Shown here piece by piece: positions 38,847 through 51,260 of a stretch of 64,000 bases of DNA (its first letter is position 1; each line of letters opens with the position of its first letter). The notes beneath the pieces were generated by a model. It made no database searches and had not been told where the DNA came from. It worked only from the letters and a program-made list of their open reading frames with translations. The DNA lies in NCBI GenBank assembly GCA_964019165.1, contig OZ025287.1:7294344-7358343 (forward strand). The letters run 5' to 3'. Origin of the DNA: Mastigias papua. Lineage: Eukaryota > Cnidaria > Scyphozoa > Rhizostomeae > Mastigiidae. Position numbers and translations under genes: made by a program.

Positions 38847-39539
38847 ACAAAGTAATACTCATTCCATAGACCTTCTAGAAAACTGGTTCGGCCAAAACTA
38901 GCATTTCGGTAACGTGGCAGCCTGGTTGTTAACTGACTTATACGCCATTTTCAACGTTTCTGATTAATATTCTTAAATCGAAAAGGGTTCGCGAAGACAG
39001 ACTTAGAAATGACAACGGCTTTATCGTATCTTGTTATTTAATCGTCTGAATCTCAATGTATTGAAATATCGTATTAATAAATACACTTAACACACTTTCA
39101 GCTAATATAATAAAAAGGGCTCCGATGTCAATCATATCATCTTCCCCCATTACTTCTAATGGGCTACAAAGATCTCCAAACTGCACAACGGGTTGGTGTT
39201 TTGCCTCAATCGGGGTGGTGGGTGAAGAGGGATATTTTGGATTTCTGACATTCCCTCCCTGGGCAATTTGACTATTTCTATTTCCTCTGCTTCCCGAACA
39301 GGACAAAGTGGTTCCCCCTTATTGAATGGAATGGTGAAAACCTTAAACTTGATTATGATGCACAACAATATCTTATTGTATATCCTTGCGTAAGTAATCG
39401 TAAAGCAATTTTTGAAGAAACCTCACTCTATTCGTCATGTAATGCAAGTTCATTTTGAGTCCATTTTAGGTTAATAGCTATGAAAAATTCTTAAAGATAT
39501 GCTTTATCGATTTACCACCGTTAAACGCTTTTTCACAAG

Positions 39540-39920
39540 AGCACTTCTCTCCAGTTTCAGCCTGGCGTTTCTTATTTTTTCAAATAATTTCAGCCTCAGG
39601 ATTTTCTTATCTTGTTTCTTATTTCTGCAATGCAATTTCCAAGGCATAGTAGTGTCCAGACACAACAACTGCTCAATATTGTATTCAAAACTTTATCAAC
39701 GTCAAGTTGGGTGTGTTACTGCAACTGTTTATGTTGGAGAAACCGTCTTAATGCTTATTTTTATGTTCTTCCGTTGTTTTGTTGTGTTTCAATTGTTTTT
39801 GATATTACATTTCTTAAGTTTTGTTGAATTTCAGCCTGCTCTGTTTTGCGTTGTTCTGATTTTTTAAGCAAATCTCAGCCTGATGTTTCTAATAAAGATT
39901 GTTCTTATGAAAAAAAGCGT
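39540..39920 (+). repeat. Dispersed repeat, copy 1
   Basis: Shares long blocks with 62118-62512, for example TTTCAGCCTCAGGATTTTCT, TAGTGTCCAGACA and TGATATTACATTTCTTA. Ends TTCTTATGAAAAAAAGCGTGTA, close to the end motif of the 21759 MITE. Confidence 0.7.
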
Positions 39921-40083
39921 GTATCATGTAGACCTGGTACATATTTGATGCACTGTTAAACTCTAAAGATATTGCATTTTATAATTCCTGTGTTTCTCTA
40001 GATTCATTTTATCAGTATGCTATATTCCTTGATATCTTTCAGCCGGCTGGTGCCATATTTAGATTAATTCAATACGAGAGAAC

Positions 40084-41105
40084 TGAAAGTTGAGCTTAAA
40101 TGTAGTTCAAGACATTTCCTCACAAAATTTGGAACGATGTTGCTCAAATTTTCAATAACCCATGTTTGCTCTCCATCTACAAAATTTATCCAATGGAAAA
40201 CAACTATACATAATGCTCTAAAGTCCTCTCCAAAGCATGATAGAAAATCCCATCGGGCAGACACTAGCTATGGTACAAATCTTCAGTACGATCAATTTAA
40301 AAACACCAAGCACATTCTAAAGTTATACAGCATGACCACGAAGAACGCGTTAATAATGCTCTCTTAATCTCAAGGTTTAATACTTTCATCCATCCTTAAG
40401 TTTACATGTCAAAATACAAACAACCTCTGATCAACCGTTCAGCAAAATTTGACTAGAAGCTTATTTAACTTCTCTATATAATACTTAGATAATGCTCTTC
40501 CTACTCATAAAAATCTCTGTAAATGGTCAATTTCTCAACCGTTTCCATGCTCTTTCTGCCTTCAGTCAGAGACTCTATATCACATGGTATCTAGTTGTTT
40601 TTCATATCTCGATGAGGGTAGACATACTTGGTGCCACAACTCTGTTCTTCTTTTTCTCGCTAACACATTCTCCCGCTCAATTAATGCACAGTTTAAGCTG
40701 ATCTGCCTTCCTTTCTGTCCAAATGCTTGATTACTAGAGAATCTCTTCGTCCTGATCTTCCACTGCATAGAAAGATGAATTACTCTACATTTTTAAACTC
40801 ATAGTAGGCTTTTAAACTAATGTACAAATTAATAGTAATTGCAAGGCTGCCAAATATAGCTCATTGCTTAATGAACTTTCTCCTTCTATTAAAAAGTTAC
40901 GTTTATCAATCTATCTATGGGTGCTATTGGAACTATGGGCTCTTCTTGTAATTTTTTCTTCTTGCTACTCAATGAATTGAGTTTTGATAAGACGATCCAG
41001 ACACGAATCGTTATGAAAGCTGTGAACATCTCAATAGGATCAAGCTTCTTCATCTATTGTCAAAGAAATAAACCTTGGACTAACCCAGAACTGTTAGCCA
41101 TCTAA
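40084..41105 (+). pseudogene. Non-LTR retrotransposon 3' part with restriction-like endonuclease tail, copy A
   Basis: In several frames: LPTHKNLCKWSISQPFPCSF, then CLQSETLYHMVSSC (a CCHC knuckle of the zf-RVT type) and YLDEGRHTWCHNSVLL. The C-terminal block is GAIGTMGSSCNFFFLLLNEL, SFDKTIQTRIVMKAVNISI, and RNKPWTNPELLAI with a stop at 41103-41105. This order is typical of the restriction-like-endonuclease non-LTR elements found in cnidarians. The PD..ELT core itself is eroded here. Confidence 0.65.
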
Positions 41106-41429
41106 TTCTGATCTACTTTGTGTTATTTTTACGAATTTCCTGTGTATTCTTTACAAGCAAGCCAATTATACGCTGCTAAGTTTTTGAGAGGTGGACTATA
41201 GTAACTACTTTTCAATGAGAAGTTAACAAAGGTGTTATTATTACACATAGATGTAAGAGACATTCCCCCATAGAATTTTTAAGACTTTATGATCAGATAC
41301 ATGAATAGTACCTCAACTACATTAAAGAATACATTCGAGTGTAGACAAGCAACACCTGTCTGGCATGTAACGCTTCGGGTTGTAAAGTTCATCTCCAACA
41401 AGGCAGATACATTTGGAAGCATTACTCCA

Positions 41430-41865
41430 TCTTTGCCACTATATTGCAGAGAATTTATGGCATGAAGGACTTGAGTTTTTTGCGGATATTCCGGGCTACC
41501 CTTGCCCCACAGCTATCACCGGAACACCGAAGATATCAGATATTAAGAGAATATCGTACGTATTCTAGAGTTAACTTGCGGTTTTTTACCAACGTGAAAG
41601 AACACGCTGCAAGGAAAAGAGGAAAATATAACTCTACTATCGATAATCTAAAGAAAACGTGTAAGAAAGTAATATTTATGAATCTGAACATGAGCGCCCT
41701 AGGCTTGATGTGCAGGAGCGATGACGAAAGTGGCTTACTGCAAGAATTGAAGAGCATTGGACTTTTAGAACTTCAATCAAAAAACAATTCTAGACATCGT
41801 TTAGACAGATAATTAGCATCTGCATAAGGAGAGCATATTATATATTTTGTTATAAGGATAAAGAC
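41430..41865 (+). pseudogene. Same non-LTR family, copy B (endonuclease tail)
   Basis: Pieces in shifting frames: a GYSGLPLP-like block, ILELTCGF (the ELTVGFE core of the PD-(D/E)XK tail), RKRGKYNSTIDNLKKTCKK, VIFMNLNMSALGLM and ISICIRRAYYIFCYKDKD. It overlaps copy A in content, so the two are separate insertions or a duplication. The plus-strand 122-aa frame 41444-41812 is only part of it. Confidence 0.6.
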
Positions 41866-42439
41866 ATAAATTCTATGAAAATATCAAGTATTTGAAGTAC
41901 ACTAGTTTGAACTTTGAGCTCCGTGCATTCAAGCTCACCAGAGAACTTTTGTTCCAGCAACTTACGTAACATGTACTACTGTAACAACAAACAAGATTAG
42001 AAGGTTAAACGACACTGTCAACAGAGGTAAAAGAAGTGATACCACATCATTACAGTAATCTCCCCTCCTGTATCTGTTGCATTATTTGCGTACATTAATG
42101 TTAATACCGAATGAGACAAGATTTTGCTTCAGGACAACATGTCAACTGCCTACATGGCAAGTGTGTGATTACCGGAAATGATTTAATAATCGCCCAGGGG
42201 CGCTTGTTCAAAATTTCTCTTATCAAGCATTCTTTGGTACAGGTGAGAAGAACAAACACTCTCATTGAATACCCTTGTTGTTAGCTTTGCCTAGACCAAA
42301 CAATACTTTACAACTGCAATGTTAACGTCATGGTCAGCATCAAGCAAGAGAAGCTCAGGTGTATCCAAAAAAATATCATTTTCATCTATCTTTTTAAGGG
42401 ATTTTCATCTTTCTATGTCAGTTTGGCAGATGCCGTTCC

Positions 42440-42693
42440 AGAATTGCTGTTCCAGCTTTGCAAGGCTGATCTTTTTAAAAGCAATGAAATAATACGTCTT
42501 CTGACCAGCCCGTTTCCAGATTCAAAGCACAAGCCTTGAAAGACGTTTTAATTATTTCTGGGGTGATTTCTTTCCATCCTAAATGTACTTCTGTAGCTAA
42601 AGAACTGAGGTCTGTCGCTATTCTCTCGAAAGGAATTTCAAAAAGAAAACATAAATATTCGCATGTTGATTTGAACATTGAAGAATCCAACAT
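42440..42693 (-). pseudogene. Possible pogo/Tigger-type transposase C-terminal fragment
   Basis: LGWKEITPEIIKTSFKACAL and GWSEDVLFHCF resemble the (A)W..(V/I)...TI..SF..CG(I) block with an acidic follow-up, at the end of pogo-like DDE transposases. Too short and too diverged to be firm. Confidence 0.35.
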
Positions 42694-42886
42694 TGTGAAG
42701 TGACCACTCTTGAAACAATATGTGTAATGAACAGCATTGTTTCCACGGGGCGGTTATTCGACACTGGGCGGCTATTCGGTCAATTAAGGTACGCTTAGGG
42801 TGCAGGCTGGATGCTTGTGTCATTCAAGAGATAATTTTTGAATGAAAATCCGCATGTAGAACCCCCCTGTTATGGTTTATTGAAGC

Positions 42887-42894
42887 TATAAAGG
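42887..42894 (+). promoter_or_regulatory. TATA box of the lectin gene
   Basis: TATAAAGG lies 57 bases before the exon 1 ATG, which fits a start site near 42917 and a 5' UTR of about 35 bases. It shares the exact TATAAAGG core with the 338-aa gene. Confidence 0.55.
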
Positions 42895-42950
42895 TGGCTG
42901 AATGGGTCAAAGTTGCAGATATAACCTCTGTTCAGGCACCTCGATCGAAG

Positions 42951-43029
42951 ATGGGAAGGTCGTTCGTTGTGCTGTTTCTGTTCGTCTTCATTAAAGATGG
43001 GTTTGTGACTTCAAAGGAGTTGTCATCAG
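42951..43029 (+). CDS. Lectin exon 1 (signal peptide)
   Basis: ATG at 42951 is the only ATG in frame after the upstream stop. It encodes MGRSFVVLFLFVFIKDGF and on to KELSS, then leaves in phase 1 at donor GTGTGA. That phase fits the domain-1 exon exactly (Gly codon split G|GT). Confidence 0.85.
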
Positions 43030-46000
43030 GTGTGAATGGAACTTTCGCTTATTTCTATAACTGGCATGCGTACATTATTCTAACTTCGTATTGTTCTGTA
43101 AAATGATTGTACTTTAGCAATTCCCAGGACGGACAGCAGAGAGACTGGGGGCATTAGCGGCCTGCTTTCTCCCTTAAGTATCTTTCATTCCTCGTTATTT
43201 AGATGTTCACTGTAGATTTTTTCAATTTGGGAAATGCCCTTTCAGCTACTCGTTTTTTTATGCGAGTTTATTCACTGAGTATTGACACTTTGTTATCATT
43301 TTGCATCATTTTATTACTGAAACTTACCAAAAAAACTATTGGATTTTGCATAACACTTAAACATTACACAGACACTACACAAACATAACACTTTGCTACA
43401 TTGGCCATCGCTAGAAATCTGTATACATTTGGTAAAAGTGATAATTGTATTGTGTGAATATTGGAATTTTAGAGGTAGTACTTGACTTTTCATCTTTCTT
43501 TGGTCTTAGAAATCCAGTACTGAACTTTCTTAACTTTTTTAGCAGTTGAGTACCACTTTCCTGCAAACCACTTTCTTATTAAAAGACTTCTCATAAAGTT
43601 CTTATTACGTATTTGCACAAAATTCTCTTATTCTTTAGAACAGGGTACCCTTATAAAATACTATGCTTCCTTTCGCTAAACCAGTCGTAGTTTGGCCTCG
43701 TGCTCAAAGTAGGCAGAACACACGTTCTTATAAGAAACCTTGCTCAAGGCCTAATAGTACTATTTATACGCATCTAGTTGCCAGAGTTTCTTCAATAACA
43801 AAAGTTCCCTTTGGTATACTGTGTTATGGTAGTGCTCTTATTAGCATTCATCACAGCTGTTTGTTCAAATGGATTTTCAAGGATAAATAAACTTTTCCAT
43901 GAAGCTATTCGGTCTTATTGCAAAGGAATCTCACCAAGAATGATATTTCCTCATGTGCAAAGGTTTTTCTAGCAATATTTCCCAACAGGTAATTTTGCAG
44001 AACACATGTTCTATAAGTGATTTCTTCAAGTCTTGAAGATCTTGAAGATGAAAATGGCAACTCCTACTTTACAAGTGGCAAACAAGAAATCAACCCCAAA
44101 ATCCCTCAAGGGTAAAAAGCACCTAGGGGTATAAAACTGCTTACTTATTTTTCAAAGAGGTATGAATAATTTTGGGAAAAAATTGAAGATGTATGAAACT
44201 TTTGACCATTTTGTAAATTCTACCCCCCCCCCGGTACCCACAGTTATAATTGACTACCCCGTTAGTGCTAGGTTTCTCGTAAAAACAAATCTTGTACTGT
44301 TGTGCTTTTTCTACCGAACCGTGTGGGAAACCCTGGAGTAGAAAACGTCACAGAAACTATAGTTCAACGAAAGGTTGAAAATAATGAGTTGATGCGCAGA
44401 CGCAAGTCCGTTGTAAGTTATCTATTGTAACATAACACGATTTTACAAGGTAACAAATGTACAGAAATAATAGAAATAAGTCACAAAAATACACAAGTTC
44501 CTTTGTAACGATAAATGTCTTTCACTGACGGCGACTATAATGTAACAATAACTGACTGCGACTCTCCAACAATCTTGATAGCTAACTCAATACAGCAACG
44601 AACTCAGTAACACTAACGGCAAACAACAAATTCCAAAATGGCAATACTCTAAACACGAACGACGACTTTGACTTCAACTCACGACAACACTGTTAACGAC
44701 GACTTCACATAACGACTGACTACACAGAACATTAAATGCTTTATTTATATTAACACACATGACGTAACAAAATAATTATAAGATATGACGGACTAAGGGG
44801 GCAATGCGATGGCATGGTAACACAACACAACAAACGACAGTGTACTAAGATTAGACAATACGTCACAGACAAGTAAAGCAACATGATGACAGTAACAGTG
44901 GGAGATGATGATGATGCAACACTTAGAATTATGATGACGGGGCAACAAAAAACGGAACACATAGGAACAGAGAACCAACGTTACTGAACATGACGAAATG
45001 AGAATAAAAATAAAACTAGTACTATAACAGTATGGCACGTTGGATCTTTTACTTACTGCGACTTTGAATTTTGCAGATGCCTAGAATGAAAATGTGTGCC
45101 AATAGAGATAAATGGAATCTTATATCAATATTGTGTAGCAGGAAGATTTGCAATAAGTCATTAATTTTTGAGATGTTACATATTTTTTGATGTTTCCTCA
45201 GGTGATAAAGAAGTACTTGCATGCGAAGGGAAGACGAAAACAATATCATGTGGTTCTGGCTACGTAATTTCAGTGACACATGCTAATTATGGACGATATG
45301 ATATGAATAGATGCCCGCATAAAAATATGAAAACGACAAGCTGTTTTTCATTACGGTACAGTAACAATAATCTTTATCTTTTAACATTGTCATGTAACAA
45401 TAGTCTTTATCTTTTTACATTGCCATGTAACAATAGTCTTTATCTTTTAACATTGTCATACTCCGCCTCCCATAAATATTTTCCCATCCATGTATTGCTA
45501 TTCTATTGAATAATTGATTCAGATTCAATACTCCATTAGCAAACTTTCGAAGTACACGGTTGGTTTTGTTATAAACTTGTACTACCTTAAGGGAATTAAT
45601 TTTAGCGTGAACTTGTTTTCGCGGATTTCTTTCTTTTCTTCGAAATTTCGGGGAAAACAAGGGAATTAATGTTCGCGGATTTTCGCGGGTTTACCCTATA
45701 TGAAACTTTCGCGGGAACTAATTTTCGCGGTTTAGGACAAAACAAGTTTTTCGCGGATTTGACAAAAACTTCAGCAAACTACGCAGAAATGTAGAAGAGG
45801 GGAGCAAGAGACAGGGTGACCACTGAATTTACCTCCTGAAAAATACTCTTGGGTATACAAAAACTCATAAAAAATCTCCTGAAAGTCGAATTGTTAAAAT
45901 ACAGTTGACACTCGATAACCATATTTTCCGATAACTCAAATATTTGCTACCTTGAAAAGATTTTCATTTCCACTCATTTCAACTAAAAGTTTACTACGAA

Positions 46001-49000
46001 GGTATCTTCTGCCAAGTAACTCAAGTATTCACACATTTGAACACTTGTATGTTATGGTCAAGATAGGTCACGTTATCAAGCCTGCATGCTACTAATCGTG
46101 CTGTTTATGAAGCTGATTACGTAGAACTCCATAAACATGGCCGAGTAATCAGATTCTCCTGGTAGAATGTCTTTTAAGATATAAGTGGCCACCTTGCGAG
46201 GAGCTCAACATCCCAGCTGCAAGCCGAAGTTTGTCTTGGAAGGGAAGGACTATTTAACTAATATAGGCGTCATTAACAACTTTAAGTTTTATTGAATAAT
46301 TCTGATTTAGAATAAAGAGCTCACAGCCTTCAATCTCTAATTGACTGTTTTCTCAGTTTCTGATCTTCATAAAAAAATCAATCAAATGACAGATAAACAA
46401 ATTGACAGTACAGCAGAGTGAACAGATTTAAATATTCTGAGCTCCTTTCCTAGCTCTCATACCGATATCAAAAAGTCATGTGATGGTCAACAGACATGTT
46501 CGTTGTACGCACGTAATTCAGTATTTGGTGATCCATGCAAAGGAACATACAAATATCTACGCGTCCTATACAAATGCTATAAATCAGGTAACTTTCTTTC
46601 ATCTAGTACTGTGGCATGCCTTTTAAGTAAAGATGGGACTAGAGCTTTTACTAGATTTTTGTATAGTGAAGAGTCGAGAGAAAAATCAAGTCGTTTGACC
46701 ATAACTTAATAGAACCTTATATTTAGAGGAGTTACAATCAGCCTATCTCAATTAAGAATTCGATTGTTGTCAAGTTGTATTTAACTAGCAAAATTACCCA
46801 ATGGAATTGAATGCTCTCCAGCTGGAAGGCTGCAGCCCAGTCCTCTAATTCTAAGATTCTGTCTACACTTAGTCTCCTTTGAGCAAAATTGGAGGCCTAT
46901 GGTTGTGACATGGGTAGCCTCCAATTGCTTCATAGCTACCTGACGTCAAGAAAACAACGAGTTAGAAATAGCTTGGCTCTAGCTATAGTTCATGGCTCGA
47001 AATCACATCTGGTGTACCACAGGGCTCAGTAATTGCGCCTCTTTTCTTCAATATTTACATATATGACTTGATTTACTTCAATGAGGATCAGAAATATGTA
47101 ATTTTGTTGACGACAACATTCTGTTTGCATGCGATCTGAAAATTAAATCAGTGACTTCGAAGTTGGAAACCGATATGCGCAGCACCATAGGATGGTTCGA
47201 CTCTAGCATGCAAAAATGCAAATCCATCAAACTTCCAACTCATGTTTGTGGGTCTAAATCATGACAATAAATTATACCTGGAAATCGATGAGAAAATCAT
47301 TATCTGCACTAATCAAATTAAAATGTTGGGAATAGCAATAGATTCAAACATTGAAATTTGATGCCCATGTTAAAACCTTGTGTGTCAGAGCTAGCATGAG
47401 TGTTCGTGCATTTTCTAGGGTTGCTGGCTATCTCCAGCAGCCTCCGAAGAGGTTGCTATATACCTAACTCGTCATTGCAAACCACAAATACTGTTCCTAA
47501 ATTTGGATGTTTTGTGGAAAAGATGCAAAAAGCAAATCAATAAGACCCATAGATGCACACTACGGGTTTTGTTCAATTACTATCATGCGCCTTTTGCTGA
47601 TCTTCTGATCAGAAGTAATGAAAACACTATCCATGCTTATAGTTTACAAAGGCTAATGATACAGATATACAAAACATTGCATAATCTAAATCCTCCATTT
47701 TTATTTGAATGTTTTCAGAGAAAAGAGATCAACTATAATCTCAAAACAAATGACACAGTCTTGCTACCCAGCACATCCACGATGACTGTGTGCCTGAACT
47801 CCATAAGCTTTAGTGGCAGCATACTTTGGAACTGTATACCAGATATGATAAAAGCCCCGAGGCGATAAATCCCTCTTGCTCAAAATATGGTCCAGGGAAG
47901 GGTATACTTGTAAATCATAAGTAATATAACATTACAGTATTCACATTTTCCTAGGTTGGTTTTTTCGTCAAGTCATGCTTTTCAGATTTGGAAACCAAAA
48001 GAAATCGTACGGGAAGTTTCAGAATTTCGTTACTTCTAATTGTAACAAATATTACAAGCAGGTCTACAATAAACAGCTTCAAAATTCTCCAGAAAAAGGG
48101 CACTTCTACCCTTTTGAGAAAAAGGGTAGAGGCCTACACCCTAGGAATCAACCCGTAGTTGTGTGCCTGATAAATAGTGTAGTTCCCTCTTCTTTCAGTC
48201 TACAAACGAGTCGTGGTTTGTGAGAGAACTGACCGTACAATCAAGTGTCCAAAGGGGCAAGTCATCAATATAGACTCGGCAAGTTATGGCAGGAGTGAAA
48301 GAAATACATGCCCAAGCTCCTCGATTAAATCAACATCTTGCTCAGCAGTACAGTAAGCATACAAGCACACCTTTGTATAAGAATATCTTACTTTTTACGT
48401 AGCCTTAATACTCGTGAAATGTTTTTATTTTGAACGTAAGATTATTCTTAAAGTTTCCTTAAATTGCAGCGCTTTTGAGCCTTACTATTCTTATGGACTT
48501 TATTCTGGTACTAATACATGTATAACGAGACGGGTTCATAGCGAGAAGCATCTATGTCAAATATACTTTCGGTAGCTGAGATTTTTCTCACCAGAGATCG
48601 TGTTGAACACTTATGTTTGAGAAAGTTGAAACTGATATTGAGAAATTGCCATAGATTTAAGAAAATAAGAATATTCCTACGTCTATTGAGATTACGAACA
48701 GGAAAAAGTCGATTTACATCAAATTAAATGCACGTCAAGGTGCATTTCTTACATACAAACTCCGGGTATGTATCAGGTACGAAGGAAGGGGTATTATCGG
48801 GGGCATTACCCCCCCCCCCCAGCTAGAAGTTTTTGCCCTCCTTTGCCTCTCAAGGATTTGTAAGCTTGACGTATTATTTGCCTAATAGCTTGACAAATAG
48901 ACCGTTTGGCGCAAAGCAACCGAAGTATTGGCATTTCACCCGTATATCAATGATTTTATTATTCTATTTCCTTCTAGAATGGGTGCATCTCTAATTTTAG

Positions 49001-51163
49001 AACGGGCGTTTGCCAAGAATCTAAGGGGCGAGGTGCCAAAAATTTTGCTCGCCTACTTTTTTGGAGCTAGATTCCCTACAGACATGTACCATCACAGAGA
49101 CCGTGCTGATGTTACCTTTTGTAATGGTTGCACATCGGTAATCATTAGATGGTTGTAGGCTGTCCCGAATTGCATGCCCCAGGTCTAAAGACTGTAACTG
49201 CATGGGTTTGTGGTCTTAATCAGCCCTTAGCCGCATTATATACGCATCTTTCAGCCTAGAGAGATGGTAGAGTGGTGCTCTAGGGTGTGACTGGTCAATC
49301 GAATACAGGAATGAATGCAGAAGATAAAGATAAAGCTGGTCCACGCTGGTCAGCTTGCGAGGGTCGCAGCTTTTCTCTTAATTATTTCCCCCTATGCTGC
49401 TGAGCGAATGTCTCTTCAAATTTGAAAAATCCCGTCAGCACAGTCTTTCTCCAGGGTGCCCTATCCAGTGCTGTTGCTTCCCATTTGTCCTGATTGATGT
49501 TCCAGGCTGTCAGGTATGCTTGTGGGATGTTTTATCTACATAGATTCTCCGTAGAGGAGATCTTTAGGGATCTGTCCCTTGGCCATACGCACAACATGGC
49601 CAATCTAGCACATACGTACACGCCCCTGTTTCAGCAATTTGTGCGTGCTGGTGCATCCAGCTCTTTCCATTAGGTCATGTATATTCGTTGAATCTTGTCA
49701 CTGTATCGCAGGTCGATAATGACTGACTCTTTCTTTCTCCAGTTTTAGGTTTTATGACTTTTCATTATGCCAGTTATGTCTACAGTAGATAGCATACCCA
49801 CCAAATGTTTAGGACCTCTAATAAGGTGTGTTCTCTCCAAACCAAACTGACCAATCAGCATGCAGAATGGTCCTAAATCTAGCTGTGGAACGCATGTGTG
49901 GTGATAATACTTCATGATGATTGGTCAGTTAGGTCGGGAGAAAATAGATCTGATCAGGCTCTTAAACATTTTTGGCGGCTATGCTTATCTAGATATCGTT
50001 TATTTTGCAAAGTTCCAAGAACATTGTCAAAGCAAGGTGCCATTATAAGCAATCCTGCTTACTTCAAGCTCATAACTTGGTTTTTGGAGATCCATGTCGC
50101 GGAACGTACAAATACTTATCAGTAAACTACCGCTGCATGAAACCCCGTGAGTATATGAATATACTATTAATGTTGGTGTTAAACTTTAGACATGATTTAA
50201 GATAAAGTTTAATATGCCTATTTGATGTGTGGAAAGTATATAGCAGGACAGTTGGTGCATCATATAGTTTTAATATATGTCCTTTCATCGTGCACTTTGA
50301 ACATGGTATTAGCTTTTCTCCTTTGTTTTTCAAATATTTTGTAGTTATTTATCAATTTGTAATAGAGTGTAACGGTGGGGAATACCTGACTTTATGTAAC
50401 AGAATTGCTCACAATTTTAGCACTCATATTGCTTGATCTATCTGAAATAGGAGTCACCCCATTTGATTTGTTATTTCTCTGAATAGGTCATAAAGAGATA
50501 GTTGTATGTGAAGGGAGAAGTCGAACGGTCTCATGCCCAGCAGGAAAATCAATCCGCATTCATGATGCAAACTACGGCAGAAGTGATATCAAAACATGCC
50601 CTTCCGGTGCAATCAAGACCACTGTCTGCTTCGCTGCACAGTATGTCAATATACCGTTTAGCTATTCTTTTCTCAAATGTTGAACAGGGCCGTACTAGAC
50701 GACGGAGTTCGGTTTGATAACCAACTAATTCAGTACCCATGTGTCGATCTACGAAAATCTGGGATAAAAACTAAAACAGAAGGGGAAACGAATGTAATAT
50801 GAAGGAGTTGGGAGGAAGCTAGAATTCTTGGTAGACCACGGAAAGACTTTTTCCGCCTGACGTACTGCTTTGAATTGATTTGCCGACTTAATCTTTTCCA
50901 GGGAAGGTGTAGCACCCATAATACCCCAAAAGCAGGGACAACCACTGTATGAATTTACAAAGTTGTTGGATCGACCTTTTTCATTCCATATTGGTGAGTG
51001 ACGAGTGGACAAATGGCAAGGGTCTCCCTAAAACTACAATGTTTTACAAATACTCCACATGTATACAAATGACTAGTAATGAGAAACGATACACAGAAAA
51101 CTCAAATAACGAAAAGTACAACAAGTTCATGAATATTCTTCAGTTTAACGGCAACGTCAACGT

Positions 51164-51198
<35 letters not shown>

Positions 51199-51199
51199 T

Positions 51200-51260
<61 letters not shown>

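Noticed and set aside
38657..38869. Possible repeat protein (CSINNQ units) or CRISPR-like array
   Set aside because: A head-to-tail 18-bp minisatellite without spacers, in an animal genome.
42894..42950. Upstream extension of the lectin reading frame from a GTG
   Set aside because: No ATG there, it overlaps the TATA box, and it would bury the signal peptide.
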